Below are positions 14,976 through 21,984 of a stretch of DNA of 34,626 nucleotides, piece after piece. Position numbers and translations under genes: made by a program. The stretch lies in assembly GCA_028876385.1 (NCBI GenBank), contig JAGWSF010000085.1:1-34626 (forward strand), in the 5' to 3' direction. Within the stretch, counting starts at the first letter, position 1; every line of letters starts with the position of its first letter. Below the pieces are notes generated by a model. That model did no database searches. It worked only from the letters and a program-made list of their open reading frames with translations, and was not told the origin of the DNA. The stretch is from Acidobacteriota bacterium. GTDB lineage: Bacteria; Actinomycetota; Acidimicrobiia; Acidimicrobiales; Palsa-688.

Positions 14976-16102
14976 TCCCGGCTCCGGGGCAGGTGCCCGG
15001 CGCGCACCAGGCAGCCGAGGGTGTCGCAGATGACCCGGGTGGCGATCAGGGCGGTGATCTCGGCGTTGTCGTAGGGCGGGGAGCACTCCACGACCTCAAT
15101 GCCGGCCAGCGGCCGCTCGGCGATCAGCTGGATGAACTTGAGGACCTCCCGGGGCAGGAACCCGCCCGGCTCGGGCCAGCCGGTGCCCGGCACGAAGGCG
15201 GCGTCCAGGCAGTCCACGTCGAACGACAGCCACACCGCCTCGGCCCCGTCCCAGGCCACCTCGAGGGCCCGCTCGGCGGCCGCCTCTATGCCCATCTCGA
15301 CGCAGTCGGTGACGGTCATGATGGTCGTCTGGCGTTCCCGGCCCACCTTGACCCCGGGCCGGGGGGCCTGCCACCCGCCGATGCCGACCTGGACCAGGTT
15401 CTTGGCCGGCACGTTGGGCAGATCGGTGGCGTGGAACCACGGGGTGGTGTGCATCCGCTCGTCGAGGTCGGTCTCCTGGGTGTCGACGTGGCGGTCGAAG
15501 TGGATGATGCCCAGGTTGCCGCTGAGGTGCTCCGCCACGCCGCGGGTGGTGGGGTAGCCGATGGAGTGGTCGCCGCCCAGCACCACCGGGAAGGCGCCCG
15601 ACGCGAAGACGTGGCTCACCGCTTTGGTGATCTGATCGAAGGTCTTCTCGATGTTGGCCGGGATGGTGAAGATGTCGCCGAGGTCGCCGATGGTGATGCT
15701 CTCCCGCAGGTCCACCCCCAGCTCGAAGCTGTAGGGGCCGTACAGGGCCGAGATCTTGCGGATGCCCTGCGGGCCGAACCGCGTGCCCGACCGGTAGGTG
15801 GTGCCCCCGTCGTAGGGGGCGCCGACGACGGCCACGTCGAACTCCCCGCAGCGGCGCACGTCTTCGACGTAGGGGGCCTTGAGGAAGGTGTTGATCCCGG
15901 CGAAGTGGGGCAGCTCGCCCCGGGAGAAGGTGGGGATGCGCCGGTCGACGATGGAGTCGGCCCCCTGCAGGCCCATCTCCAGGCCCCGCGCCACCTCCTC
16001 CTCCCATTTGGTGGTCGGCAGGGCCGCCTCGGCGGCCACCGCGTAGCGGGCCTCGGGCCCGTAGCGGTCGTGCAGCTCTTCGGGGTGGGGATGCTCTTTC
16101 AT
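14972..16102 (-). CDS. Ureohydrolase A, candidate guanidine hydrolase (arginase/agmatinase fold)
   Basis: A 376-residue member of the arginase family. The binuclear metal ligands are all present: H179 (GGDHS), D203, H205 and D207 (FDRHVD), D295 and D297 (SFDVD). The DRHVD form replaces the usual DAHxD. The protein has a roughly 85-residue N-terminal extension with PTFSRGELPHFAGINTFLK. These traits recall the nickel-dependent guanidine hydrolase of cyanobacteria (GdmH) more than ordinary agmatinases; this is from memory and unaligned. GAGGAGAAAGG precedes the ATG. It is the last gene of the riboswitch-led operon, 79 bp after the lactonase-like gene. No HypA/HypB-like nickel chaperones are in the window. 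Confidence 0.85.
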   Translation of the reverse strand: MKEHPHPEELHDRYGPEARYAVAAEAALPTTKWEEEVARGLEMGLQGADSIVDRRIPTFSRGELPHFAGINTFLKAPYVEDVRRCGEFDVAVVGAPYDGGTTYRSGTRFGPQGIRKISALYGPYSFELGVDLRESITIGDLGDIFTIPANIEKTFDQITKAVSHVFASGAFPVVLGGDHSIGYPTTRGVAEHLSGNLGIIHFDRHVDTQETDLDERMHTTPWFHATDLPNVPAKNLVQVGIGGWQAPRPGVKVGRERQTTIMTVTDCVEMGIEAAAERALEVAWDGAEAVWLSFDVDCLDAAFVPGTGWPEPGGFLPREVLKFIQLIAERPLAGIEVVECSPPYDNAEITALIATRVICDTLGCLVRAGHLPRSRD

Positions 16103-16181
16103 GGTTCAGGCCTTTCTCCTCGACGGTTGCGAGGGGATTGCTGTTGAGGGTGGGATGGGCGGCCGTGACGAGCGGGCCGGG

Positions 16182-17009
16182 TCACTGACTGGTGGAGTCA
16201 CCGCCGGGCGCGAAGCGCCGGGCCATCTCGTCGATCAGGGCCGGCCAGGCGACCGGGTCGTGTCCGGGGACGAGCGGGTAGCCCTTGGCCGCGGCGATGG
16301 ACTTGAGCCGCCGGATGGCCTCCACCGTCTGCTCGGGGGTGGCGTGGACGCGGCCTCCGACGGCCAGCTCGTGCTCGATGTTCTCGGTCAGGTCGGCGGC
16401 GTCGAAGGCCAACACCAGACCGCCGCCGCCGACGGCGGGGTCGAGGTCGACCACGAAGCTCTGGTGCCCGGGGGTGTGGCCGGCGGTCAGCACCGCGGTC
16501 ACCCCGGGAGCGATCTCGCCGTCCCCGTCGGCCAGGCGCCAGTCGATGGCCGGGTCGTCGAAGTCGACCCGGTAGATGCCGTGCTTCTCGGGGTCGGGGT
16601 GCGGCCCGAGCCCGTAGTCCACCTCGGCGCGCTGGGCGTGCACCGGTACCCGGCCGGCGAAGTGGCGCAGCCCGCCGGCGTGGTCGTGGTGGAGGTGGCT
16701 GAGCCCGACGGCGGCCACGTCGGCGACGGCGATCCCGGCCTCCTCGAGGGCCTCCTCCAGCGGGTCGCCGGGGCCGGGCAGGATGGGCCGGAACAGGGGG
16801 TCGCCGTGGAAGCGGCGCCGGAGCTCGGCGTCGCGGATCAGGGCCGGGTTGAACCCGGTGTCGAGCAGCAACCAGCCCCCGTCGCAGAGCAGCAGCAGGC
16901 CGGGTATGGGCTCGACGAGCCGCTCGGCGGGGTCGGCGCCCTCCACCGAGACGGACTTGGGCAGGTCCTCCCACCCGAGGATCAGCGGCACCACCCGTCG
17001 GACGGTCAC
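16182..17009 (-). CDS. Metallo-beta-lactamase-fold hydrolase (lactonase-like)
   Basis: A 275-residue hydrolase with the dinuclear zinc motif HLHHDHAGG (HxHxDH), a downstream GHTPGH, a metal-bridging FDAAD and a final PGHDP. The order and the N-terminal DGGWLLLDTGFNP resemble N-acyl-homoserine lactonases of the AiiA/AttM type, but many of that family open other lactones or cyclic amides. The GTG at 17009 overlaps the Rieske stop by 4 bases, so it is tightly coupled in the guanidine operon. In this context a cyclic guanidino or lactam intermediate is a more likely substrate than a quorum signal; that is inference. Confidence 0.88.
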   Translation of the reverse strand: MTVRRVVPLILGWEDLPKSVSVEGADPAERLVEPIPGLLLLCDGGWLLLDTGFNPALIRDAELRRRFHGDPLFRPILPGPGDPLEEALEEAGIAVADVAAVGLSHLHHDHAGGLRHFAGRVPVHAQRAEVDYGLGPHPDPEKHGIYRVDFDDPAIDWRLADGDGEIAPGVTAVLTAGHTPGHQSFVVDLDPAVGGGGLVLAFDAADLTENIEHELAVGGRVHATPEQTVEAIRRLKSIAAAKGYPLVPGHDPVAWPALIDEMARRFAPGGDSTSQ

Positions 17010-18241
17010 CGGTTCCAGCCGCCGGCGGGTTCGGTGGCCGGCCCGGGGCCGGCTACGGGGACGGCGTCGGGCTGGGGGTCGGCCCGGTGGCCGAGCAGGT
17101 CGGAGCGCAGAAGGCGATGGAACATGCGGACCGGCTCCTCGTGGTGGCGGGCGGTCGGGCCGACCGAGTACCACGGCGACGCCGTCGCCGCCTGGACGGC
17201 CTCGCACGCCGTGACGTCCTCGGCGAGGAACGACCGGATGGAGGCCACCAGGGCGTCGGCGTCGGCGTCGGGGGCGCTGCGCACCCGCAGGGTCAGGCCG
17301 GTACGGGTCGGGCCGTCGGGCCGGGCGTCGTAGGTGGCCAGGTAGTCACCGGTGGTGACCAGCATGAGGTTGGGGAACAGCAGGTGGGCGCCGATGCCGC
17401 TCCGGTCGTCATCGCTGAGGCCGCCCAGACCGGCGGGGGCGGAGGTGGGGTCCGACAACGGCTCGTAGCTCCACCACGTCGGGCCCTCCCACCGCCACTG
17501 GAACGAGGTGTGCCGGTAGGCGGCCAGGCTGCGCTGGTGGAGATACCACAGGTGGTAGACGTCCACGTGGTTCTCGACCAGCAGCTTCCAGTTGCACTCC
17601 ACCGTGTAGTCGACCCGGGCCACCTCCACGAGAGGGGCGTGGAGGAAGCGGGCCAGGCGGTCCTCCAACAGGGCCATCTGGCCGGCCAGGTCGGGGGGGT
17701 CGCCGCTCGCACAGGCGAACACGAGGCCGTGCCACTCGGCGACGGCCACCGGGTGCAGGGCCAGGGCGGCCCGGTCGGCGTCGGGGAACTGCTCGGGCTG
17801 GGGGATGCGGGCCAGCGAACCGTCGCGCTCGAAGCTCCACTGGTGGTAGGGGCAGGTGACGAAACGCCCGATGGGGCCGCAGCCCTGCAGCAGCAGGATG
17901 CCGCGGTGGGGGCAGACGTTGTGGAAGGCCCGGAGACCGCTTTCGGGGTCCCGCCAGATGGCGACGGGCACCCCGGCGACGGTGGTGGCGAGGTAGTGGC
18001 CGGGAGGGATCTCCTCCACCGAGGCGACCAGGCTCCAGCGCGGGGCGAAGACCCGGGCCTGTTCGAGGGCGGCGAAGTCGGCGCTGGTGTAGAGCTCCCG
18101 CCAGTGGCCCACGCCCACCGCGGCCAGTTCGTCCGGGCTCCAACCGAACCCCGTCGCCGGTGCGGTCCCGGCGCCGGGCGCCACGGCGACGTCGGCGGCG
18201 CTCCCGGCCGTGCCGGCGGTCCCGGCGGTCCCGGCGGTCAA
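17006..18241 (-). CDS. Rieske non-heme iron oxygenase, alpha subunit
   Basis: A 411-residue oxygenase. The Rieske [2Fe-2S] ligands are C110, H112 (CPHRG), C130 and H133 (CPYHQW). The catalytic iron site is D227, H230 and H235 (VDVYHLWYLH) with a later LAEDVTACEAVQ segment that supplies the third ligand. This is the ring-hydroxylating/N-demethylating oxygenase architecture. No reductase or ferredoxin gene lies nearby, so electrons must come from elsewhere. The start is a TTG overlapping the stop of ureohydrolase B (TTGA). The first 13 residues are a GTA repeat encoded by a 9-bp repeat. Within a guanidine-controlled operon it may hydroxylate or demethylate a substituted guanidine; substrate unproven. 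Confidence 0.9.
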   Translation of the reverse strand: MTAGTAGTAGTAGSAADVAVAPGAGTAPATGFGWSPDELAAVGVGHWRELYTSADFAALEQARVFAPRWSLVASVEEIPPGHYLATTVAGVPVAIWRDPESGLRAFHNVCPHRGILLLQGCGPIGRFVTCPYHQWSFERDGSLARIPQPEQFPDADRAALALHPVAVAEWHGLVFACASGDPPDLAGQMALLEDRLARFLHAPLVEVARVDYTVECNWKLLVENHVDVYHLWYLHQRSLAAYRHTSFQWRWEGPTWWSYEPLSDPTSAPAGLGGLSDDDRSGIGAHLLFPNLMLVTTGDYLATYDARPDGPTRTGLTLRVRSAPDADADALVASIRSFLAEDVTACEAVQAATASPWYSVGPTARHHEEPVRMFHRLLRSDLLGHRADPQPDAVPVAGPGPATEPAGGWNR

Positions 18242-19356
18242 GAGTCGCCCCCGCCGAGGGGTGCCGCCGCCCCGGGCCCGGGTCGCGGCGGCGGCCCTTC
18301 GGCGGCCCGCTCGTCGAGGTAGTCGGGTTGGGTCAGGCCCAGGCGCCTCATGGCCGTCCCGGTGAGGGCCTCGAGCACGCAGCGGTGGGCGAACAGGGCG
18401 GTGATGTTGTTGCCCGAGTCGTAGGGAGGGCTGACCTCGACCACGTCCATGGCGACCATGCCGACCTCGGCGGCCATCCGCCGGACGGCGCGCAGGACCT
18501 CGGCGCTGGTGAGCCCCCCCGGCTCGGGCGACCCCGTACCCGGTGCGAAAGCGGGGTCCACGGCGTCCACGTCGACGGAGATGTACAGATGGTCAGCCGA
18601 CCCGGACAGGGCCTCGTTGATGGCCCGCTCGAGCACGACGTCGAACCCGTAGCGCTGGACCTCGGCCATGAAATGGGAGCGCATCTGCTGCTCCTCCATC
18701 CACTCCACCACGTCGGGGGTCGGCCAGTAGCCGCGCAGGCCGACCTGCACGAAGTTGGCGCCTTTCACCGCCCCGCTCTCGATGAGGCGACGCATGGGCG
18801 TGCCGTGGCCGGCCAGGAGGCCCATCATGTCGGGGGCGGTGTCGGCGTGGGCGTCGAAGTGCACGATCCCGATCCGGCCGTAGCCATGGGCCTCGGCCAC
18901 GGCGGTGGCGACCGGCCAGGTGATCCCGTGATCGCCACCGAGGATGATGGGCAGCGCTCCGCCTTCGAGGATCTCGGCGGTGAAACGGGTGGAGTTCTCA
19001 AAGGTCCGTTCGGTGCTGCCGATCACGACCTCGGCGTCGCCGTAGTCGCAGACCGTCAGATGCTCGAAGGGGTCGACCCCCACGTGCAGGTGGGGCCGGG
19101 CCCACGGAGGGGTGGGGAGGTGGTCGCAGGAGCGGATGGCCCGCGGGCCCATGTGGGTCCCCGACCGGGTGACCGCGGTGCCGTCCCACGGGACCCCGCC
19201 CACGGCGACGTCCACCCCACCGGCGCGCAGGTCGTCGGGGGTCAGGCACAGCGGGAGCTTCATGAACGTGGGGATGCCCTGCCAGGCGAACTCCATCTCG
19301 TATCGGTTGAGATTGATCGGCCCGGGCGGCCGGGCGGGCCGGTCCGGGCTGTTCAC
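18238..19356 (-). CDS. Ureohydrolase B (agmatinase-like), first enzyme gene of the riboswitch operon
   Basis: A 372-residue arginase-family enzyme with a full metal site: H143 (GGDHG), D168, H170 and D172 (FDAHAD), D262 and D264 (SVDVD), then the [10 protein letters not shown] loop. It is more like classical agmatinases than A, but the loop after DAHAD and the long region at 205-235 differ, so the substrate is uncertain. The GTG at 19356 is chosen because it overlaps the stop of a 10-codon leader ORF by 4 bases. About 110 bases separate it from the guanidine-I riboswitch, so expression should rise with guanidine. The C-terminus carries a proline/glycine-rich tail. Confidence 0.88.
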   Translation of the reverse strand: MNSPDRPARPPGPINLNRYEMEFAWQGIPTFMKLPLCLTPDDLRAGGVDVAVGGVPWDGTAVTRSGTHMGPRAIRSCDHLPTPPWARPHLHVGVDPFEHLTVCDYGDAEVVIGSTERTFENSTRFTAEILEGGALPIILGGDHGITWPVATAVAEAHGYGRIGIVHFDAHADTAPDMMGLLAGHGTPMRRLIESGAVKGANFVQVGLRGYWPTPDVVEWMEEQQMRSHFMAEVQRYGFDVVLERAINEALSGSADHLYISVDVDAVDPAFAPGTGSPEPGGLTSAEVLRAVRRMAAEVGMVAMDVVEVSPPYDSGNNITALFAHRCVLEALTGTAMRRLGLTQPDYLDERAAEGPPPRPGPGAAAPLGGGDS

Positions 19357-19385
19357 AGGGATCGGATCCCGGTGCGGTCGAGCAT
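19353..19385 (-). CDS. 10-codon leader ORF overlapping the ureohydrolase B start
   Basis: The ATG at 19385 has AAAGGA nine bases upstream and encodes [10 protein letters not shown] before a TGA. That TGA overlaps the GTG of ureohydrolase B by 4 bases. A ribosome that loads at this stronger site could re-initiate on the enzyme gene, whose own ribosome-binding site is poor. It could equally be a chance ORF; no homologue can be judged at this length. Confidence 0.45.
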   Translation of the reverse strand: MLDRTGIRSL

Positions 19386-19398
19386 GGCGCTCGGTCCT

Positions 19399-19437
19399 TT
19401 CGATTTGGGGCTTCGATTGAGGGCTTCGATTTGGGGC
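19399..19437 (-). repeat. Three 13-bp tandem repeats in the operon leader
   Basis: On the plus strand ttcgatttggggc occurs at 19399-19411 and again exactly at 19425-19437, with ttcgattgagggc between them. The array lies between the riboswitch terminator and the leader ORF. It could be a protein- or RNA-binding array or a slippage product. Confidence 0.8.
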
Positions 19438-19447
19438 CCAGAACACG

Positions 19448-19483
19448 AAAAGCCCGGGAAGATGCGAGATCTCCCGGGCTTTT
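19448..19483 (-). terminator. Rho-independent terminator of the guanidine-I riboswitch
   Basis: A perfect 12-bp inverted repeat (aaaagcccggga at 19448-19459, tcccgggctttt at 19472-19483) with a 12-base loop. Read on the minus strand it ends in a short T-run. Its 5' arm is the conserved AAAAGCCCGGGA at the 3' end of the aptamer, so guanidine-bound aptamer and terminator cannot form together. This gives a transcriptional ON switch. Confidence 0.88.
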
Positions 19484-19562
19484 ATCCCTCCGTGACGCCG
19501 GACGCGAGCCCGGCGCTCACCTCTCGGTCCAGACCGCTCGGCGAGAGCGCGGAACCCTAGGT
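19470..19562 (-). promoter_or_regulatory. Guanidine-I (ykkC) riboswitch aptamer
   Basis: Reading the minus strand, three blocks conserved in the ykkC/guanidine-I class appear in the right order: CTAGGGTTCCGC (19560-19549), CTGGACCGAGAGG (about 19532-19520) and CACGGAGGGATAAAAGCC (19494-19477), the last continuing as CGGGAGA. A variable GC-rich hairpin separates the second and third blocks. The class binds free guanidinium and usually turns on genes for its export or breakdown. The overlapping terminator and the ureohydrolase operon immediately downstream fit exactly. Recognition is from memory of the consensus; a covariance-model search was not possible. Confidence 0.9.
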
Positions 19563-19691
19563 GTCGAATTGATCAGGTCCACCCACCGTCGTAGCTTCTG
19601 GCTTGCTCCTCTCGGTCCCGACGACGTTGCCGCCACATCTAATACGCCGTTCGTTTCCGGCTCCGAACTCCTCTGTTGCAGGAATGTGAAC

Positions 19692-20669
19692 ATGAACCCC
19701 GATTCCCCCATCGGCCCGCCCGACGGCCGCCTGGTCCCCCGCTACGCCGGGCCCGACACCTTCGCCCGTCTCCCCACCCTCGACGGGGTGGGCCGGGCCG
19801 ACGTCGCGGTGGTCGGCGTGCCGTTCGACTCGGGCGTCTCCTACCGGCCGGGGGCCCGCTTCGGGCCGGCCGCGGTCCGGGCCGGGTCGAAGATGCTGCG
19901 CCCCTACCACCCGGCCCTCGACGTGGAGCCGTGGAAGGTGATGCAGGTGGCCGACGCCGGAGACCTGGCGGTCAACCCTTTTTCCATCGCTGAGGCCATC
20001 GCCGCCATCGAGGCGGGGGCGACGGCGATCCTGGGGCGCTGCACCCACCTGGTCGCCATCGGCGGGGATCACACCATCGCCCTGCCCCTGCTGCGGGCGA
20101 CGGCGGCGCGCTGGGGCCGCGTCGCCCTGGTCCACTTCGACGCCCACCTCGACACCTGGGACACCTACTTCGGCGAGCCGTACACCCACGGCACCCCCTT
20201 CCGGCGGGCCGTCGAGGAGGGTCTGCTCGACCTGGACTGCTCGGTGCACGTCGGGACCCGCAGCCCCCTCTACGCCCACGAGGACCTGTCCGACGACGCC
20301 CGGCTCGGCTTCGAGATCGTGACGGCCGCCGACGTGGCCACCGACGGGGTGGCCGCCGCGGTGGCCCGGATCCACCAGCGGGTGGGGGGACGACCGGTGT
20401 ATGTCAGCATCGACATCGACGTGCTGGACCCGGCCCACGCCCCCGGCACCGGCACCCCCGAACCGGGCGGGCTCACCAGCCGGGAGCTGCAACTGCTGCT
20501 GCGGGGCATGGACGGCCTCGACATCGTCGGCGCCGACGTGGTCGAGGTGGCTCCGGCCTACGACCACGCCGAGCTGACGGCGCTGGTTGCGGCCAACCTG
20601 GCCTACGAGGTGCTGGGCCTGTTGGGCCGCCGCCGGGCCGCGCCGCCGGGTGTCGAAGGGAGCGCCTGA
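19692..20669 (+). CDS. Ureohydrolase C (agmatinase/guanidinobutyrase-like)
   Basis: A 325-residue canonical SpeB-like enzyme with H127 (GGDHT), D150, H152, D154 (FDAHLD), D241 and D243 (SIDID) and the [10 protein letters not shown] loop. Family members hydrolyse agmatine, guanidinobutyrate, guanidinopropionate or related compounds to urea and an amine; the sequence alone does not decide. The ATG at 19692 has AGGA eight bases upstream; a GTG two codons earlier is possible. It is divergent from the riboswitch-led operon and not itself behind the aptamer, so its control differs. Three ureohydrolases within 6 kb is unusual. A broken copy of its middle part lies at 21898-21984. Confidence 0.9.
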   Translation: MNPDSPIGPPDGRLVPRYAGPDTFARLPTLDGVGRADVAVVGVPFDSGVSYRPGARFGPAAVRAGSKMLRPYHPALDVEPWKVMQVADAGDLAVNPFSIAEAIAAIEAGATAILGRCTHLVAIGGDHTIALPLLRATAARWGRVALVHFDAHLDTWDTYFGEPYTHGTPFRRAVEEGLLDLDCSVHVGTRSPLYAHEDLSDDARLGFEIVTAADVATDGVAAAVARIHQRVGGRPVYVSIDIDVLDPAHAPGTGTPEPGGLTSRELQLLLRGMDGLDIVGADVVEVAPAYDHAELTALVAANLAYEVLGLLGRRRAAPPGVEGSA

Positions 20670-20730
20670 GCCGGGGGCCGCCACCGGGCGGGCGGCCGGG
20701 CGGGCGACGGACGGGGCGGCCGAAGGGTGG

Positions 20731-20794
20731 GGGCGGCGAAGTTTGCGGTGGGCGACGGGTGGGGCCGGCGAGGTTTGCGGTGGGCGACGGGGAC
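20731..20794 (+). repeat. 32-bp tandem duplication in a GC-rich spacer
   Basis: Two adjacent 32-bp copies (20731-20762 and 20763-20794) share a core of gtttgcggtgggcgacggg. A weaker trace precedes them. The whole 20670-21015 interval holds no gene I can support; its long open frames are a by-product of very high GC. Confidence 0.7.
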
Positions 20795-21015
20795 CCCGGG
20801 CCCGGGGGGATGGGCCCGGGGTCGCTGCCGCAGCTCCTCCTGCCGCTCGGGGGGATGCGGCGGGGAACACCGTCTATCCAAGCGCACCGGCCGCCCCTTC
20901 TGTGTCACGGGAACGTGAACATCGAGGGAACACCTGGGGGGCCGAGCGGCGGCTACAGGTGGGCCGCGTCCTCCCCGCCGGTTGGCTCTGGGCCGGCCCG
21001 GGTAGGTCGCAGATC

Positions 21016-21303
21016 GTGAACCCGGGTCACAGGCGGGTGGGGCGAACCGGTAGCGCGGCCGCAGCGGCGGTCCTGGCGATGGTGCTGGCGATGGCCGTGG
21101 CGAGCGGATGCACGGCGGCCCACTCTCCGGCGGCGGTCCCCTCGACCGCTTCGGTCACGCCCGCCACATCGGCCACCACCGCTGGTCAACCGGGGTCACT
21201 CGTCAGTTGGGCGGCGAGCGCGCCGAGCGGCCGGCTCAGGTTCGGTGGGAGCGGGCGACGACTCCGGGAAGGTCCTCGTAGGCGGAGCTGTCAGCTGAGA
21301 TGA
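21016..21303 (+). pseudogene. Lipoprotein N-terminus cut off by the toxin gene
   Basis: From the GTG at 21016 the frame gives a basic N-terminus, a hydrophobic stretch (about 14-29) and a lipobox-like ASGC with C32, then a threonine/serine/alanine-rich linker. This is the start of a secreted lipoprotein. After about residue 65 the sequence runs antisense into the PIN toxin gene and ends without any recognisable domain, so the body of the protein seems to be lost. The family cannot be named. Confidence 0.45.
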
Positions 21304-21637
21304 CCTCACGCTGGGTCGCCTTGGCGGTAGCCGCGATGATCAGGTCGTGGGCTCCTCTCGGCCGGCCCTGCCGGCGCACTGAAGCGAGGAGCTCGGCGTG
21401 GGAAGAGGCAACCGCTTCGTCGTAATCGACGATGGGGACGACGTCGATGACGTCGTCGACAAAGGCCTGACGGTCGGGCCGGTGGGCGTCATCGGCGAGG
21501 TGGACCCCGACTAGCAGCTCGGCGACGGTGATGGCGGCGATCACCGCGTCGTCGTCATCGGCGATCAGGTGGTCGAGGGTTGATCGCGAGCGGTCGGCGT
21601 CGACGAGGAAGGTGGTGTCGAGGAGGAGTCGGCTCAG
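21236..21637 (-). CDS. PIN-domain toxin (VapC-like ribonuclease)
   Basis: A PIN nuclease of about 133 residues. The acidic metal-binding residues are visible: LLLDTTFLVD at the N-terminus, VAELLVG, AHDLIIAATA and SADSSAYEDLPGV. PIN toxins cut RNA using magnesium. The conserved N-terminal strand starts upstream of the first standard start codon (GTG at 21544, which would delete the first catalytic aspartate). The only way to include it is a CTG at 21637, which overlaps the antitoxin stop by 4 bases (CTGA). I therefore infer a rare, translationally coupled CTG start. It pairs with the Phd-type antitoxin upstream. Confidence 0.8.
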   Translation of the reverse strand: MSRLLLDTTFLVDADRSRSTLDHLIADDDDAVIAAITVAELLVGVHLADDAHRPDRQAFVDDVIDVVPIVDYDEAVASSHAELLASVRRQGRPRGAHDLIIAATAKATQREVISADSSAYEDLPGVVARSHRT

Positions 21638-21876
21638 GGTCGGTTCTCGATCTCTAGGAGATCCCTGACCGAAGTGACGTCCCGGGCGAAGGCCGGGTCG
21701 TGGCGGTGGCGTTGCAGGAGCGCCTTGATCTCGGCTCCCTTGCCCCCCTGCACGGGGTCGAGTTGGGCCACGACCTTGCCGCGGCGCACGATCGTGAAGT
21801 GCTCGCCGCGGTGCTCGACGGCGTCGAGGAGATCAGAGAAGTTCCGGGCCGCGTCGGTGGCGCTCACCTCAGGCAT
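21634..21876 (-). CDS. Phd/YefM-type antitoxin
   Basis: An 80-residue protein with the Phd/YefM N-terminal DNA-binding fold: EVSATDAARNFSDLLDAVE, then GEHFTIVRRGKVVAQL. The C-terminal half is charged and would wrap the toxin. It overlaps the PIN toxin gene by 4 bases and is first in the operon, as usual for type II systems. The ATG at 21876 lies 8 bases after a GATAAT -10-like box, so the mRNA may be leaderless. The pairing of a Phd-type antitoxin with a PIN toxin is common in actinobacteria. Confidence 0.88.
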   Translation of the reverse strand: MPEVSATDAARNFSDLLDAVEHRGEHFTIVRRGKVVAQLDPVQGGKGAEIKALLQRHRHDPAFARDVTSVRDLLEIENRP

Positions 21877-21878
21877 GC

Positions 21879-21895
21879 GATCAGATTATCCGATC
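21879..21895. promoter_or_regulatory. Probable promoter and operator of the toxin-antitoxin operon
   Basis: GATCAGATTATCCGATC is a near-perfect inverted repeat two bases upstream of the antitoxin start. On the minus strand it contains GATAAT, a -10-like hexamer 8 bases from the ATG. Overlap of operator and -10 box fits autorepression by the antitoxin. Confidence 0.5.
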
Positions 21896-21897
21896 TA

Positions 21898-21984
21898 TCG
21901 GTGCACGCCGGGACCGCAGCCCCCTCTACGCCCGCGAGGATCTGTCTGACGACGCCCGGCTCGACTTCGAGATCGTCACGGCCG
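21898..21984 (+). pseudogene. Frameshifted fragment duplicated from ureohydrolase C
   Basis: This stretch matches 20241-20328 inside ureohydrolase C with about seven substitutions and a one-base deletion (gacc-gcag), which breaks the frame. Similarity begins at 21898, just outside the antitoxin operator, and fades near 21984. It is in the same orientation as gene C. The following 21985-22231 stretch holds no gene I can support. The fragment suggests that a second ureohydrolase copy once stood here, or that a partial duplication occurred during the rearrangement that brought in the toxin-antitoxin pair. Confidence 0.8.

Noticed and set aside
14582..16147. 521-codon plus-strand frame opposite ureohydrolase A
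   Set aside because: The minus-strand frame has a full arginase metal site and a strong ribosome-binding site, while this frame shows only G/R/V/D-rich shadow sequence.
16101..18322. Long plus-strand frames opposite the MBL and Rieske genes
   Set aside because: No domain is visible and both minus-strand proteins have complete catalytic motifs, so these are shadows.
19563..19691. Possible second guanidine riboswitch ahead of ureohydrolase C on the plus strand
   Set aside because: None of the conserved ykkC blocks occur on the plus strand here; the aptamer reads only on the minus strand.
20670..21015. Overlapping short frames (for example one starting MGAAKFAVGDG) that look repetitive
   Set aside because: They come from a 32-bp tandem duplication in GC-rich DNA and have no ribosome-binding site or known fold.
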